Shown: positions 1-11,820 of the stretch, one piece after another | Layout of the letters: each line of letters opens with the position of its first letter | How positions within the stretch are numbered: position 1 is the first letter of the stretch | Assembly: GCA_037179335.1 (NCBI GenBank) | Contig: JAKZHN010000047.1 | Location: 194,762-258,761, forward strand | Length of the DNA stretch: 64,000 nt | Source of the DNA: Cyclaneusma minus | Taxonomy: Eukaryota; Ascomycota; Leotiomycetes; Marthamycetales; Marthamycetaceae | Reading direction: 5' to 3' | Translations under genes and position numbers: made by a program | Notes under the pieces: model-generated | The model's database searches: none | The model's input: only the letters and a program-made list of their open reading frames with translations | What the model was told of the DNA's origin: nothing

Positions 1-310
1 CCCCCTTTTCACTTTGTCTTTTGGTTTGGTTTGCTTTTTCTGTTCGCGTGCTTTTGTGCGTTCCGCGCCCCCCCCCCCCCCCCCCCCCCCCCCCCCCACC
101 CCCGTGGCTCGCTTCGCTCGAATTCAAGTTCTGGGATCGAGGTTTATCTATTGTCCAAGCTGCCTTGCGGTCAAGGACCTGGTTTATGGATGATTTGGCT
201 CTTTGCTGCGAAAGATCGGGCATTCTCTAGTAGAGATTTGCCTACGTCCTATGACAAAAGCTTGGATACTCTTTATGAAGAAATGCCCAGATGCTAATGC
301 GCAAAATCAG
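1..310 (+). other. Intron (3' part) of the threonine dehydratase gene with a 30-C tract
   Basis: The 310 bases before the exon contain no stretch that encodes the expected preceding residues of the enzyme, and they end with a good branch site and CAG. They are best read as intron, or intron plus unplaced exon. Bases 68-97 are an uninterrupted run of 30 C. This run is followed by ACCCCCG and GGCTCGCTTCGCTCG (to 120), which matches the right half of the GC-rich palindromic element seen at 1933, 20909 and 21065. The run is probably an expanded or degenerate copy of that element. An intron over 300 nt is long compared with the 51-90 nt of most introns here. Confidence 0.6.
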
Positions 311-1617
311 GAAACCATGCTCAAGGCGTCGCATTCTCGGCGCGAAAGCTGAAAATCCCAGCTACCATCGTCATGCCCGAAGGAACACCCAGCATCAAAC
401 ACCTCAATGTGGCGCGGATGGGCGGATCGGTCGTGCTCCACGGACCCGACTTTGACTCTGCGAAAGAGGAGTGTCATCGACTGGAGAAGCTACACGGCCT
501 GACCAACATCCCGCCGTTCGACGACCCCTATGTGATTGCCGGGCAGGGGACCATTGGCATGGAGCTGTTACGGCAGACGAACCTGCAGAAGCTAGAAGCC
601 ATCTTCTGCTGTGTCGGCGGCGGTGGTTTGATCTCTGGAATCGGAGTCTACGTCAAGCGCATCGCGCCGCACGTCAAGATCATCGGCGTGGAAGCGTATG
701 ACGCCAACGCCATGGTGCAGTCCCTCGCGGCGGGAAAGCGCGTCGTGCTGAAAGAAGTCGGATTGTTTGCTGATGGCGCCGCCGTCAAGACTGTCGGCGA
801 GGAGACTTTCCGCCTGTGCCAAGAAGTCGTCGACGAGGTCGTGCAAGTCTCCACCGACGAAATCTGCGCCGCCATCAAAGACGTCTTCGAAGACACGCGC
901 TCCATCGTCGAGCCCGCCGGCGCTTTGGCGGTCGCCGGCCTCAAGAAATACATCGCTGCCAACCCCTCCGCCGACACCTCCCGCAACATGGTCGCCATCA
1001 CCTCGGGCGCCAACATGAACTTCGACCGCCTGCGCTTCGTCGCCGAGCGCGCATCGCTAGGAGAAGGCAAAGAAGCCCTCCTCGCAGTCACCATCCCCGA
1101 GCGTCCAGGTTCATTTTCCGAACTCATCAAAACCGTCATGCCGCACTCCGTCACCGAATTCTCGTACCGCTACGCCACCGACGCCTGCGCGAACGTGCTG
1201 CTCGGCATCTCGCTCACATCGCCCGCCTCGCAGCGCGTTTCCGAACTACAGAGTCTGCTCGACCGCATCGCCCTAGCCGGCATGTCCGCCACCGACCTCA
1301 GCAGCAACGAGCTCGCCAAATCGCACATCCGCTACCTAGTCGGCGGCCGGTCCAACGTGCCCAACGAGCGCGTCTACATGTTCAATTTCCCCGAACGCCC
1401 GGGCGCGCTGGAAAAGTTCTTGGCGACGCTGCGGCCGCGGTACAATATCAGTCTGTTTCAGTACCGCAATGCGGGGAGCGATATTGGGAAGTGTGTGGCG
1501 GGCGTGCTGTGTCCGGAGAGTGAGGTGCGGGAGCTGGAGGTTTTTTTGGGGGAGATTGGGTATCCGTGGGTGGATTGTACGGGGGAGGGGGTTTTTAGGA
1601 CGTTTTTGAGGAGTTAG
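311..1617 (+). CDS. ILV1: Threonine dehydratase (deaminase), C-terminal part; 5' exon(s) outside window
   Basis: PLP enzyme converting L-threonine to 2-oxobutanoate and ammonia, the first step of isoleucine synthesis, normally mitochondrial. The exon opens in the middle of the substrate-loop motif (S)AGNHAQG: the frame is open from a 3' splice site CAG at 308-310, with a CTAAT branch site at 294-298, into the ATG-like codon at 373. The start therefore lies upstream and the codon at 373 is an internal Met. Visible are the PLP-phosphate glycine loop (VGGGGLISG, about 613-639), the SGANMNFDRLR motif at the end of the catalytic domain (about 1005), and two ACT-like regulatory repeats, each opening with ERPG (about 1096 and 1393), the site of isoleucine feedback in this family. 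About 435 residues are present of the usual 550-580; the catalytic lysine is in the missing part. The stop is TAG at 1615-1617. The call is confident; only the upstream exon structure is unknown. Confidence 0.95.
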
Positions 1618-1932
1618 GGGGGAGGGTGAAGAAGTTGTGCAAAATGATGTGGGGGGCACAGGGAGGCGTTTTGCGGAGTTTTTCCTGGCGTTGCGTTGCT
1701 AGATTATCTTGCATGAGGGAGGGAGTAGAGAAAAAGCGATCGATCGATGGGTTTTTTTCAACGTTATCACGAAATAGACGGCGGCGCATGCGGGTTTTTG
1801 ATCTTCTGAGAATCTCTCTGGATGTGGAAAACTATCATGTCATCGTTGTAGATAGAATATGCCTGTTTTGTAACGGAAATTACTTTGCGAGGTTGCAAAC
1901 ATAATGGCGCTATTGATGTTATTATGGTATTT

Positions 1933-1974
1933 TCTGGGGGCAGCCCCCAGACCCCCGTTGCTCGCTGCGCGAGG
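1933..1974 (+). repeat. GC-rich palindromic dispersed element, copy 2
   Basis: A perfect 8-bp inverted repeat CTGGGGGC-A-GCCCCCAG (1934-1950) is followed by ACCCCCGTTGCTCGCTGCGCGAGG. The same two-part layout (palindrome, then ACCCCCG, then CTCGCTGCGCTCG) recurs at 20909-20950 in reverse orientation and at 21065-21106. This copy lies about 315 bp after the ILV1 stop codon. Confidence 0.75.
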
Positions 1975-3410
1975 ATTTCATTAGATGGGGGATGTGGGGG
2001 AGTCGTGCAGAGGAGTGGAAGGTGCACATGGTGGGGGTTTGGTGATGGAGGGGTGAGGGGGTGTGCGCAGATGTGGTGAGAGGAGGACGGGTAGGGAGGG
2101 TAGGGAGAAACCAAGTGGGGGGAAGAGCGTTGTGGGGAAAGGGTGACGGGAGGGAATGGGGTTGGGAAGACTGTGGGGGAGAAAAGGGGAGTGAGGGTAG
2201 GAGAGGTGAGGAGAGGTGGACTGCAGAATGAAGAATCGCGAAGGTTTTGGTATGTCGATAGGGCACTTTTTCGCGTTGGATGGGTGGATGGGTGGCTCGG
2301 TCGGTCTAGTGGTTACCTTGTTATGCCTCAAAGCGAGTCGTGCCCGGTGCACAGAGAAATTGGAAGCATGAAGCTGGCAACATTTGATGATCTTTTCGAG
2401 TTTTTTTTTTTTCCCTTGTTTTGTTCTGCGCTTGTGGATTAGTAGTTAGTACTAACCTAATCCGTTGTTCATATCGCTCTAGCGTGGAATATAGCGGGTG
2501 TGTAGCTAGCTGGTGTTTTTTGTCCTTTGATGTATTAAGATTTTCCCCTCCTTGTAGCGACTAGCGGGGGGAAACGGAAATTTTGTGTTTGTGAAGCTGG
2601 CTCATTGGACGGATTTGCGAGATGTTTGGCAGCGTTCATGACCCCAGCGTGGGATCTGTGCTTTTTGTGGATCGGGCTTGGGTGGGGAGATGGAGGTTGG
2701 GATTCGGAAGGGAGGGAGATTGTGAGATGTTGGGTGTCGATACTTGCTGTGTGCATGTGTATGTGACTTGCTTGATTATGGGGCTTTTGTAGAGACAGCG
2801 CAGGTGTTGTCTTTGAGCGATGAGCTGCACGTGGAAATGCGAGGTTGGTTGTGTTGTTGTGGATGTGCTTGGATGAGTGCTTGTAGGGGGCGGTGATTCC
2901 TTGTGTTCGATTTGCACATCAAATGGATTTTCGGATGCTTCTGGTAGGCGGGCAGGTTTTTAGGGAGTCGCTGCTAGGGCTAGAGTTCTAAAGGTCGGAT
3001 ATGATGAGCTAGCCCGCGGAAGCTGAATGCTGGGTAGTATAAAGTTTCGTTCTACGCTGATGTGTTTCCTGAATTTCCAGTCTGCCGGGAGCTAGAATTT
3101 GTTTCCGGAGATTGTTCCTCCGGGATGTTCTTCCATTAATGCAAGGTGTGGAGAGGGACAAAATCAGCAGTGGTTATATGTCTTGGATTGTTCTTAGTCC
3201 TAGTAATCATTTGCACCCAGCACCATATATTCAAATGTCAGCTTGACTAAATGGACTGACTGGTAAAGTGTAAACAGCAGCAATAGTGTACAGCCTCCAC
3301 TATCCCCAAACCCCCTTCAATAAAAGCCGCCGACTGTGGCACTGTGCTCAGTAACCAATTCCGTATTGTCATGGAGCGAGCGCCTTCTGCGAGCCCAAGG
3401 CTCTACTCGA

Positions 3411-3452
3411 TGGATAGACCTCTGCCCATGCCCTTTCATATGGGCAGTAATC
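3411..3452 (+). repeat. CATATGGGCAG hairpin repeat, copy A
   Basis: The core is an 8-bp perfect inverted repeat CTGCCCAT (3422-3429) and ATGGGCAG (3440-3447) around a 10-nt loop, flanked by GAYCT on the left and TAATCTA on the right. Three related copies lie at 3701, 4795 and 17691. Confidence 0.6.
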
Positions 3453-3700
3453 TATTATTAATTATTAAATAAATCCCCTGGTCTGGCTAAAGCCGACGAC
3501 AACAACCCAGACCTGGTCAGTGGGCACATGCCTCGTGCGGTCAGTCTGACTTCTCATGCCTTCTCGTTGCCAATATCGATGCTCCTGCAAAACCAACAGA
3601 TACATCCCGCATAGACTGTTTGATAACAACTTTGTCCAGTGATCAGTTCGAAGAATTGAATGTGCCTTGTCAAGGGACGGCACCCTGCAACTCAACAATG

Positions 3701-3744
3701 AGCAGATCTCTAGCCATATGCTTTTATATGGGTAGCAATCTAAC
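3701..3744 (+). repeat. CATATGGGCAG hairpin repeat, copy B
   Basis: Same layout as copy A: GATCTCTAGCCATAT, a short loop, then ATATGGGTAG and CAATCTA. One arm position is mismatched, but the hairpin is still recognisable and two A/T pairs longer than in copy A. Confidence 0.55.
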
Positions 3745-4794
3745 TACTCTTTGTCCAGTGTGGCCCTCTATCGTTAGACAAGACACGTTCTATTCTCCGA
3801 GACTGTTCGGGGGACTGATTCTTCCTTACTGCCGAACTTGTCGCCTAACCTTGTCAGGCTCCTGTAAGCCCCATGTGCTTTTTTCTCTTTTCATGGTCGA
3901 CCTTGCTTTGTTGTGATTACTTGTGAATTGCGCAGTATGTATCGTGTCATCAAAAGGCCGATTGTGCAATCCGGCTTGTAGACTGTAGCGTCGTGCATGA
4001 TGGATCGAAGTGTGAGAATGACGTGTGAGAATGAAGGGCTGTCTGGGTATTCGCGTCGGCGGCTGAGGTAGATTGGTAGAGGTGTATATTTCCAAATAAC
4101 CTTGCACAAGGCCCGCCAAGTGACAAGTTTTCACCACAGTTCCCATTACCTAACACCGCCAGCCAAAGGATTCAATGAATGAACAGAACCCTGCCCACGC
4201 GCAGTGGCTAGCTGAGTAGCCTCCTGGTCCTCTCACAAGGGTTGTCTAGGCGTTCGCAGGTCTGATTCACTCACCTTGCTTCGACGTATTTACTAACATT
4301 GGATATAGATCCGTCGGAACAGGGTAAGCGAATCAGACCGTCGTACACCTGGACAACCGATGGGAGAATACCAGGTTACACCACTGGCCAGTTATCAGGA
4401 AGGTGTGGGCGCTTTGTTTGGGCAGCAACGCATCAATCTACAACAACGCAAGGAACATAAACCTCATCCAGTTGCCCTCTTGTGGCTGCTTCGATTAATC
4501 CTCCAAGTTCTCGAAATGTCTACCGGACTGCATAGAATCCTGAGTGAACGAACTGGGCAAGGTGATGCCGACTTCCATAGTAGAGTGTGACATTGTTGAA
4601 TCGACGCCGAGTGTGAGAGCGGCGAGTTGTGAGGGAAATGACTTGTTCTGACGACGACTTATCTTGATTGTCGTTTCGGTGAATTAGTTGGACTTGTAGA
4701 GATGCAAAAATACCTTCTGGTTGGATTGCAGCTGTGACTAGTAACCAGTTTGATCGCCATCATGCATTCCGTCGGCTTTAAGAAGAAGAATTAA

Positions 4795-4840
4795 TGAATA
4801 GATCTCTGCACATGGGCTTCCATATGGGCAGTTTTCTATC
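4795..4840 (+). repeat. CATATGGGCAG hairpin repeat, copy C
   Basis: GATCTCTGCACAT, loop, CCATATGGGCAG, then TTTTCTATC. There is one arm mismatch (CTGCACAT against ATGGGCAG). The flanking sequence is otherwise unrelated to copies A and B. Confidence 0.55.
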
Positions 4841-5208
4841 GATTTGCACGCCCTTCGCATGAGAGGCAACAAGTAGTGCCAGCCAAGCTGGTCAAGATGG
4901 TCAGGGGACATAGGCCGGATCCGGTGACTCTTGACAACCGCATTGCTCAGCCAGTCCCATCATTCTGTGGGATTCTCACACAATCTGTCTTTCTTATCCA
5001 CAAACAAGTATGCCGGATGTGGTTATCTCCTGGGAGAGCGCAGCGTCGCATTTCGGAAGAGTGGGTTGAGTAAGTCGGCTTTTGTACTCGACCGTGATTC
5101 CTGATGAATCGAAGTCAAGTGGGAGAACGATGGATTGTTGGGAGGAAATGCTGTGGGGATGACTAGTTGTGTGGATGACGAGTAATGAGGACGGTGAGTT
5201 TTGAAGAA

Positions 5209-5272
5209 GAAGAGGAGTTGTGAGGAAGAGGAGTTGTGAGGAAGAGGAGTTGTGAGAAAGAGGAGTTGTGAC
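5209..5272 (+). repeat. Minisatellite, four units of 16 bp
   Basis: Three identical units of GAAGAGGAGTTGTGAG are followed by one with two changes (AAAGAGGAGTTGTGAC). It is intergenic and no reading frame uses it. Confidence 0.8.
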
Positions 5273-7430
5273 GACGAGAAGTGATGAGGATGAGGCAGTG
5301 TGAGGAAGACAGATTGTGGTGACGACGACTTGTCGGAACGAAATGTTGAGAAGACTATGAGTTGTCCAGATGAAGGGTTGTCTCGACAGCCTCTGCAGTT
5401 TTCTCCTCGACATTTCTGACCAGGGTAGCGCGCCCTTGTCAGCCAAGGACTGCCCCTGTCCCCATCGGTCGGACGACGACAACAATCGGATTGGATTAGA
5501 ACCTGCTCAATCCACTTTTGACATTTGAGCCTGGTCGATTCCTCTCCTTGCAGTGAAGTTCCTCAATGTCAATAGTTGTCGTAATTCCATCAATGGCGTG
5601 ATTCGTCTGGTCAATCAGGTGAATTCACTTATTTGCTCTCACAAATACGGGAATCTAGGTACATTAGACCAAGCAAATAACAGCATCAGTGGCATTACGG
5701 CCATTATTGACATCCTTATTGAGGAACTCACATTGTATTGGCCGAAATAAAGTGATGAATGTAGCCACCGAAATGGCAAGGAGGTCGGTTTTTCAAGTGG
5801 AACGATGGGTCGGTTAGGAAAGATGTTTTGACGCCCAGTTGACAGTGGCTTCCGCGAGTTCCGGCGAAAGAAGAGTTCTCTCTGATTGTCGTCGTTTTGG
5901 TGGCAGATGTGGACGGGTAAACGTAGTGGAGGGGCAGGCAGTCATGGGATTGAAACACCAATGAGGAGGCTGAGAATAATGCTGCTTGGAGATGTGGACT
6001 GGGCATCAACGAAAGTGATTCGAGTTGACAATGTCTTTCAATACTTCCGGCAGAAGAAGAGTGTCTTGCTTGTTGTGTTGCTCGTCGTTCCGATTACTGA
6101 AGTAGGGAGCGACTGATAGAAAGCAGCAAGATAAAGCAAGGCGGAGGTAGACAATGGTTCTTTAGGATGAACAATGACTTGGGTAGGTCTCGAAATGGCT
6201 CGATGGCCAGTTGACGATGTCTTCGGAGCGCTATGAAGGAGGAACAGTCGCCTTAACTGCTGTCTCACGTAGAGTGGCAGAGATAGTGAAGGTAGTCGAC
6301 TCATATACTCGATAGAGGTAAGCACATGGTTGTAAGTGGCAAGGAGGGTTCCTCGACTTGAATTGTGGATAGGTATTGACGCATTCTCGCAGACGACTCA
6401 AGAGTCCACACAAGCACGCCAGCAACCAACATCCCAAAATTCGAGGGTCTTGGTCCAGTGGGACGCAACAAGGGCGAATAATCGGAGGAATCTCATCAGT
6501 CCCATTGTTGAGGTCCGCGACTCTGGACATCGACGACGGAATTAACAAGATTCATCCAACTACTCGCCCTTGTTGTGTCCACCGTACCTGACACGCCCAC
6601 ATTTTAGGACGTGACTTGCTGGTGTACTTCAGCTAAGATTCCCAAGTGTCCTGATTGCAAGCGAAATGGCAAGGCGAATCATGGATGTGTCAAGGTGAGT
6701 CGCAAACAGCCTTTCGAGCGATCCGGGGTTTGAAGTAGAGGATTTTGAATACGACGGCGACCAAGGAGGGGAAGTGTAGGAAGTCGAAGGAGTCAACCAG
6801 CTTCTGAGGCGATGGTAACGCAGGATGGACGTATCAATGTGCATTAGAGGCCCAGAAAATGGCGAAAAGGAAAACTGATGAGGAAAAGGGGGGAAGACTC
6901 CTTTTTTTTTCAGATATATACCTCTGAGCTGACTCGTGGACGACCATAAAAGCATTAGCGCTAGATTATTGTAGTCGTAGTGTTGCCCTGGCATGCTCCA
7001 TTTTAACTTCTGCCACTCCGCGGTCGGTTTGCTTAAGCATGGTAATAAGAGAAAATAGCTAGAAAAGTAAATAAATTATAAAATAGCAAAACTAATAAAG
7101 ATAGTCGGTGGGCTGTTAAAAACGGGCTTGATATAGTGTTTGAATTAATAAAGAATTTTTCATTCTCAAAAGCTGGCGAAAGAAAAGTAGCGAATATATG
7201 GTCTAGTCTGTCATATGCAGGAGAGCGAGGGGGTGATCAAAGATCAGTGTATTTGCGGGGCCCAGCCAGCGGAGCTGGCTGTCTCAATGCCAAAAAGGCT
7301 TTCAGCGAGGCCCATATGGCTGGCGGCACGTGACCGCCATTGCGGCTTTTGGAATTGAAACAGCTAGTTCCGACCGGCTAAGGCTATATAATTAAATTAA
7401 AAACTATATAGAGCGGGAAAAAGAAAAATC

Positions 7431-7537
7431 AAGTTATAGCTAATCGCAATCTCTATTTTAAAGCTTTAAAAGCTGATATTGCAAAAATTTCTAATAATTT
7501 AGTAAAATTGCGGCCCTATATTACTAGCTATATTGGC
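7431..7537. repeat. Left copy of 107-bp terminal direct repeat
   Basis: It aligns without gaps to 11714-11820. Differences are mostly C/T and G/A, with the left copy more AT-rich, as expected from RIP. Sequence 7200-7400 just outside is of normal composition (GGGGCCCAGCCAGCGGAGC), so the mutated tract begins close to this repeat. Confidence 0.7.
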
Positions 7538-10500
7538 GAAAATAACTATTTTTACGCTTTTTATTTAAAAAAACAAAAAGCGATTTATAAAAAATTAAAA
7601 GCTTAGCTGAAATTTTAATTTCAAATTATATTTGCAATAGCGCTTTATTGCATTGGAATTCCAATAGCCAATACGCTAAATTTCGAACTCCGGTATATCC
7701 AGATTGGCAATATAAAAGGCAGCCTTTTTATAAATGCTATAATTAGTAAATTTCTTTTAATTAGAAATGCCAAGAAATTGTAAATGGCTTTTAATTATTA
7801 AAATATAGCATTTCCAATTAAAAATTTTAATTAAATAGCAAAAAAATAATATATAGAAAAATTGGAAATTAAATATAAAAATAGCGCAAAAAGCAGCTAT
7901 TGGGCATATTTTAATACCAATTGCTGCAAATATTATACTAATTTTTTAATATTTTTTATTGGCTTTATTATTTAAAAAAATAAAAATAGAGTATTTATTG
8001 CTATTTGCAAATACTATATGCTAATATTGTATTTTTTAAATTTTAAATTTTTGCCAATTCTCTATATAAAATCGTTTTTCAATTATTAATTTATTAATTT
8101 TAAATATTTTTGCCCAATTTATTTCAAGCATATTATTATTTATAAATTTATTAAACTATAATAGCGAAAGCAGGATTGGGAAATTAATTAGCATTAAAGC
8201 AAAATCAATTATATTTTGCAATATATTAAATTTTAAATTAGATTTTTTTTTAATTATTTTATAAGCAATGGATTTTTGCATAGCAAATTTAATTAATAAA
8301 AATAAAAAGGCTAAATTATTTTAAAAGCAAATAGTATAAATATATTTAATTGCCAAAATAGCGATTTAAAAAAAATTGGAATTAAATAATTTATTTCCAT
8401 ATTTTAAATTATTAATTTTATAAAAATAAATTTATTTTACAAATGCTATAAAAATAGCTGGATAAGCCTTATGGCCTTTTATAATACAAAAGCGTTTTTA
8501 AAAGCATTGGTAATTTTAATATTTTTTTAAAAATATTAACAATTAAATTATAAAAGAAAATATAGCGTGTATAAAAGTTTAATAGTATAATATTTTCCTA
8601 TTATTTTAATAATTATTAGTAATTATTCAAATTTGCTAATAAAGGCATTAATTAGCTATAGCTTTGTAATTAAATTTTAATAAAGCATTTGCTAGGCTAT
8701 TAAAAGCGCCAATTAAATAAATGGATTCCAATTTAATATTTAAAAAATTTATTAAAATAAGCAATTAGCGTAATATAAAATATTGATTGGCGTTTTTTAA
8801 AATATGCTTTAGAAGGCTATATTGTGCTATAAAATTATTTATATAAATAATAATAATAGTTTTTTGCTAATTGGCGCTTTAAATTTAAAAAGCAATTAAA
8901 ATTATTTAAATTTTAAAAATATTAATATTTAAAAGGTTTTTTTAATTAGCAAAAGCAATAAAAAATTGTAATAATATATAAGATTGGGAGAGGAACGCTG
9001 CGTAGTTTTTTCAATAGCATTTTGCTAAAGAATAATTATTAATAAAAAAGGCATTAAAACCAATATTAAAAGCATTGCTAAAAAAATGAATTTATACGCG
9101 ATTTTTATTTTTAAAAGATTTAATGCCATTAAATTTTGAAAATAGCTCCAGCTATTATAATAAATTATTTTTAACGTTTTTTAAAATATAATAGCAATTG
9201 CTAATTAAGCCTTTATTTGAAAAAAATGCAATAAAAATCCAGAGTTTTTAATAATAAAAATAGCCAATATTAAAAGCAAGCGCGCAAAAAAAGAAATTTC
9301 CAGCTAGAATTTTTATATTATACTATATAATAGATTTTTTTATAGCTATAAAAACGATTTCCAATATTTAATATTGCTTTAAAAAAGAAATTAAAAATAT
9401 TATAATTATAATATTTATTATAAATCTCAAAATTTTGACTATAATTTGTTTTTTATTATTTTATTAAATATTTAGCGCTATATAAAATATAGTATAGCTT
9501 TTCTTTTACTAGGGATTTTTTTTTAAAAAAAAGGAAAATTAGGATATTATTATTTAAATAATAAAAGGCTATAGGGCCGAAAAGCTATAATTTGAAAATT
9601 TATTTCTATGCTTTCGCAAATAAATTGAAAATAAATAGGGCGGTTGCAAAGTCGAAAGGAAGGACGGTTTTAATATATATATAGCCTTTTTAAATAAAGC
9701 CAAGAAGCTATTAATAAAAAAAAGCTATTAGAATTATATAAAAAATGTTTTTTATATTCTATTTAAATAGTATATAGCTGTATTTTGCTGCAATTATAAT
9801 TTTCAAAATCTTTTAAAGCGTTATATAAAAAACATAAGCGGATTTTTTACTAATATAATAATTAATTTTTTTTAAAAAAAAATAATAAATTAATTTTTAG
9901 CTATTGGCTTTTTAAATTTTTTTAAATGCTAAATCCAATAGTAAAAATATAAAAAAAAACTAATTCAATAATATTTCCCTAATTCTATTAAAGGCTAGGT
10001 TTTTTTAAATATTTTTATTAAATATTTTAAATACTAAAATAGCTAAATAGAAATTTCTAGCTAAATTATGCTATTTTGAACTATTATATTTAAAAAGGGC
10101 TTTGTATTTTAAAACGTTTTAAAAAATAGCAAATAAATTTCTAAAATATAAATATAGCAAATAGTATTATATTGGGAAATAAAAAGAAAATAGAGAAAAT
10201 ATAAATATTTGAATTGGACGAAATATTTTAAATTTTAAATTTATATTGGCTTGCAATAGCGCGGGCAAACAATTATAATTTTTCAAAAATAAAAATAAAA
10301 ACTGCCAATAGCGTAAATTTTAATTTATCAATTGGCAATAATAAGCCATAATTGGCTAATGGCAATTATTTGGTAATATTAGCTGGCAATAATATTATAT
10401 AATTATTTGCTAGCGAAAACGAGAAGAAATTGGCTGGCGGTAATTATTTAATATTGACTAATAGCAATATATTAATTGGCGGCAATATACGGGTATTTAA

Positions 10501-11713
10501 TAATATTAAAAAAATATTTGCTAATAAAAATAATAAAGGAAAAAAAAGCTTCCCGCCAATAATATATTAGCGGATATTATTAGCAATGCTAATGCATTAC
10601 TGGCTTTATATTTTGGATTTTTTTTTAAAATTTATATTTAATTATTGGGTATTTTTTATTACAAATCAAATATTTATATTTATATTTATAGCAATTATAA
10701 TTGCAATTATTATTATTATATTTATAGCAAATAAACAATTTGGTATTTCAATCTCTGCTATTAGATTTGGAATTAAAATTTAAACAGTTTTTTATTTTAA
10801 TATGCCTAGTATAGCTATAAAAGATTTCAATAAATTTTTAAATTAATTTCCAATTTTCAAATTTATTTAATTTAGCAATTAAGGCTTATTTATAAGCTTT
10901 AATAATATATTTTACTATTTTGTTTCAAATTGAATATTAATAAATACCAAGAATTTAAATATAAAAATTAATTAAATAAAATTATAGCTTTGCTGCGATT
11001 TGAATATGCTATTTGCAATAAATTTGGGCCTATATTAAAAAAAAAGCGAATTAAATTTTTAATATTTTGCTAAAGAATTTCCAATTATTTATTACTAAAA
11101 TTAAAATAATTATATTATTTTATATAGCGAGCGTAATTTTAAAATATAGTATTAAATTAGTAAAAAAGCAAATATTTAAACGATATAGAAAATAAATATT
11201 AAATTTTTAATAAAACATTTGCCAGACAATTTTATTTTTAATACCAGGAAATTTGCAATAAAAAATATAAAATTTAAAAGGATATTGCTTATTGTTATTC
11301 TGATTTTGGCTTTGCGCTTTAATGCCTGGGGCTGCTTGGCGCATTATTTTAAGCTTTATTTACTGGTATTTAATGGCTAATTAAAAGGCGTGCTTTTATT
11401 TAATTTAAAAATCATTTTTTTTTATTTTCAATTTCATTTTTTTGTATTTTATTATAGACTTTGAAATGCTTTCGATTAAAAATTTTGGCCTGTCCGGTAT
11501 TTTAAATAATAAAGCTATTGGCTTAGAATTACTTTGCGTTTTTATATAACTAGGCGTTTTTTATCTAGCAATGCTATTGCACTGCGGCACAATTGCTTAA
11601 AAGGATAATTCAAATTAAAAAAATTGAAATTCAAGGCCATATTATTGGTGAATTGAGTTATATAGGCTGTATTGGCGATTTTTTAAGGAAAGAATTAATA
11701 ATTGAGCAAAATT

Positions 11714-11820
11714 AAATTATAGCTAATTGCAATTTTTGCTTTAAAGCTCTAAGAGCTGATATTGCAGAGATTTCTAATAATTTAATAAAATTACGGCCCC
11801 ATACCGCTAGCTACGCTGGC
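11714..11820. repeat. Right copy of 107-bp terminal direct repeat
   Basis: This is the less mutated partner of 7431-7537. It ends at GCTACGCTGGC, exactly where normal base composition returns. Confidence 0.7.

Larger units (their letters stand above)
1618..7030. other. Gene-free stretch of ordinary composition with small repeats
   Basis: No open frame here shows a recognisable domain or a plausible splice structure. The stretch holds one GC-rich palindromic element (1933), three copies of a CATATGGGCAG hairpin repeat (about 3411, 3701, 4795) and a 16-bp minisatellite (5209). Many GTTGTGAGG/GACGACGAC words between 4600 and 6300 suggest an old diverged repeat. A T-rich run at 6902-6911 and loss of GC after 7030 mark the edge of AT block 1. 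Confidence 0.6.
7431..11820 (-). mobile_element. RIP-degraded retroelement, DIRS-like (reverse transcriptase/RNase H), minus strand
   Basis: This very AT-rich block is bounded by a 107-bp direct repeat (7431-7537 and 11714-11820; both copies contain the words GCTGATATTGCA and TTTCTAATAATTTA). Reading the minus strand between about 9220 and 8640 gives a stop-riddled but recognisable RNase H region. It has a WLELFSKFNGI-like lead-in, an LFSNAFNIGFNAFF segment (LFSDAS..GFGAFF before mutation, about 9100-9043) and a SLANALLKFNYKAIAN segment (LADALSRF..IAN before mutation, about 8735-8649). This arrangement, with ADALSR closing the RNase H, resembles fungal DIRS/tyrosine-recombinase retroelements. 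A recombinase cannot be shown with certainty. Direct rather than long terminal repeats would fit a split-repeat DIRS relative. No part can encode protein now. Confidence 0.55.

Noticed and set aside
648..1154. Minus-strand frame over threonine dehydratase
   Set aside because: Antisense shadow of a clearly conserved coding exon.
2275..2345. Possible tRNA (GGTCTAGTGGTTA resembling a D-arm/A box)
   Set aside because: No matching B box (GGTTCGAATCC type) and no acceptor stem could be drawn.
5195..5290. CRISPR-like array (regular repeats)
   Set aside because: Units are directly adjacent with no spacers and the organism is a fungus; it is a minisatellite.
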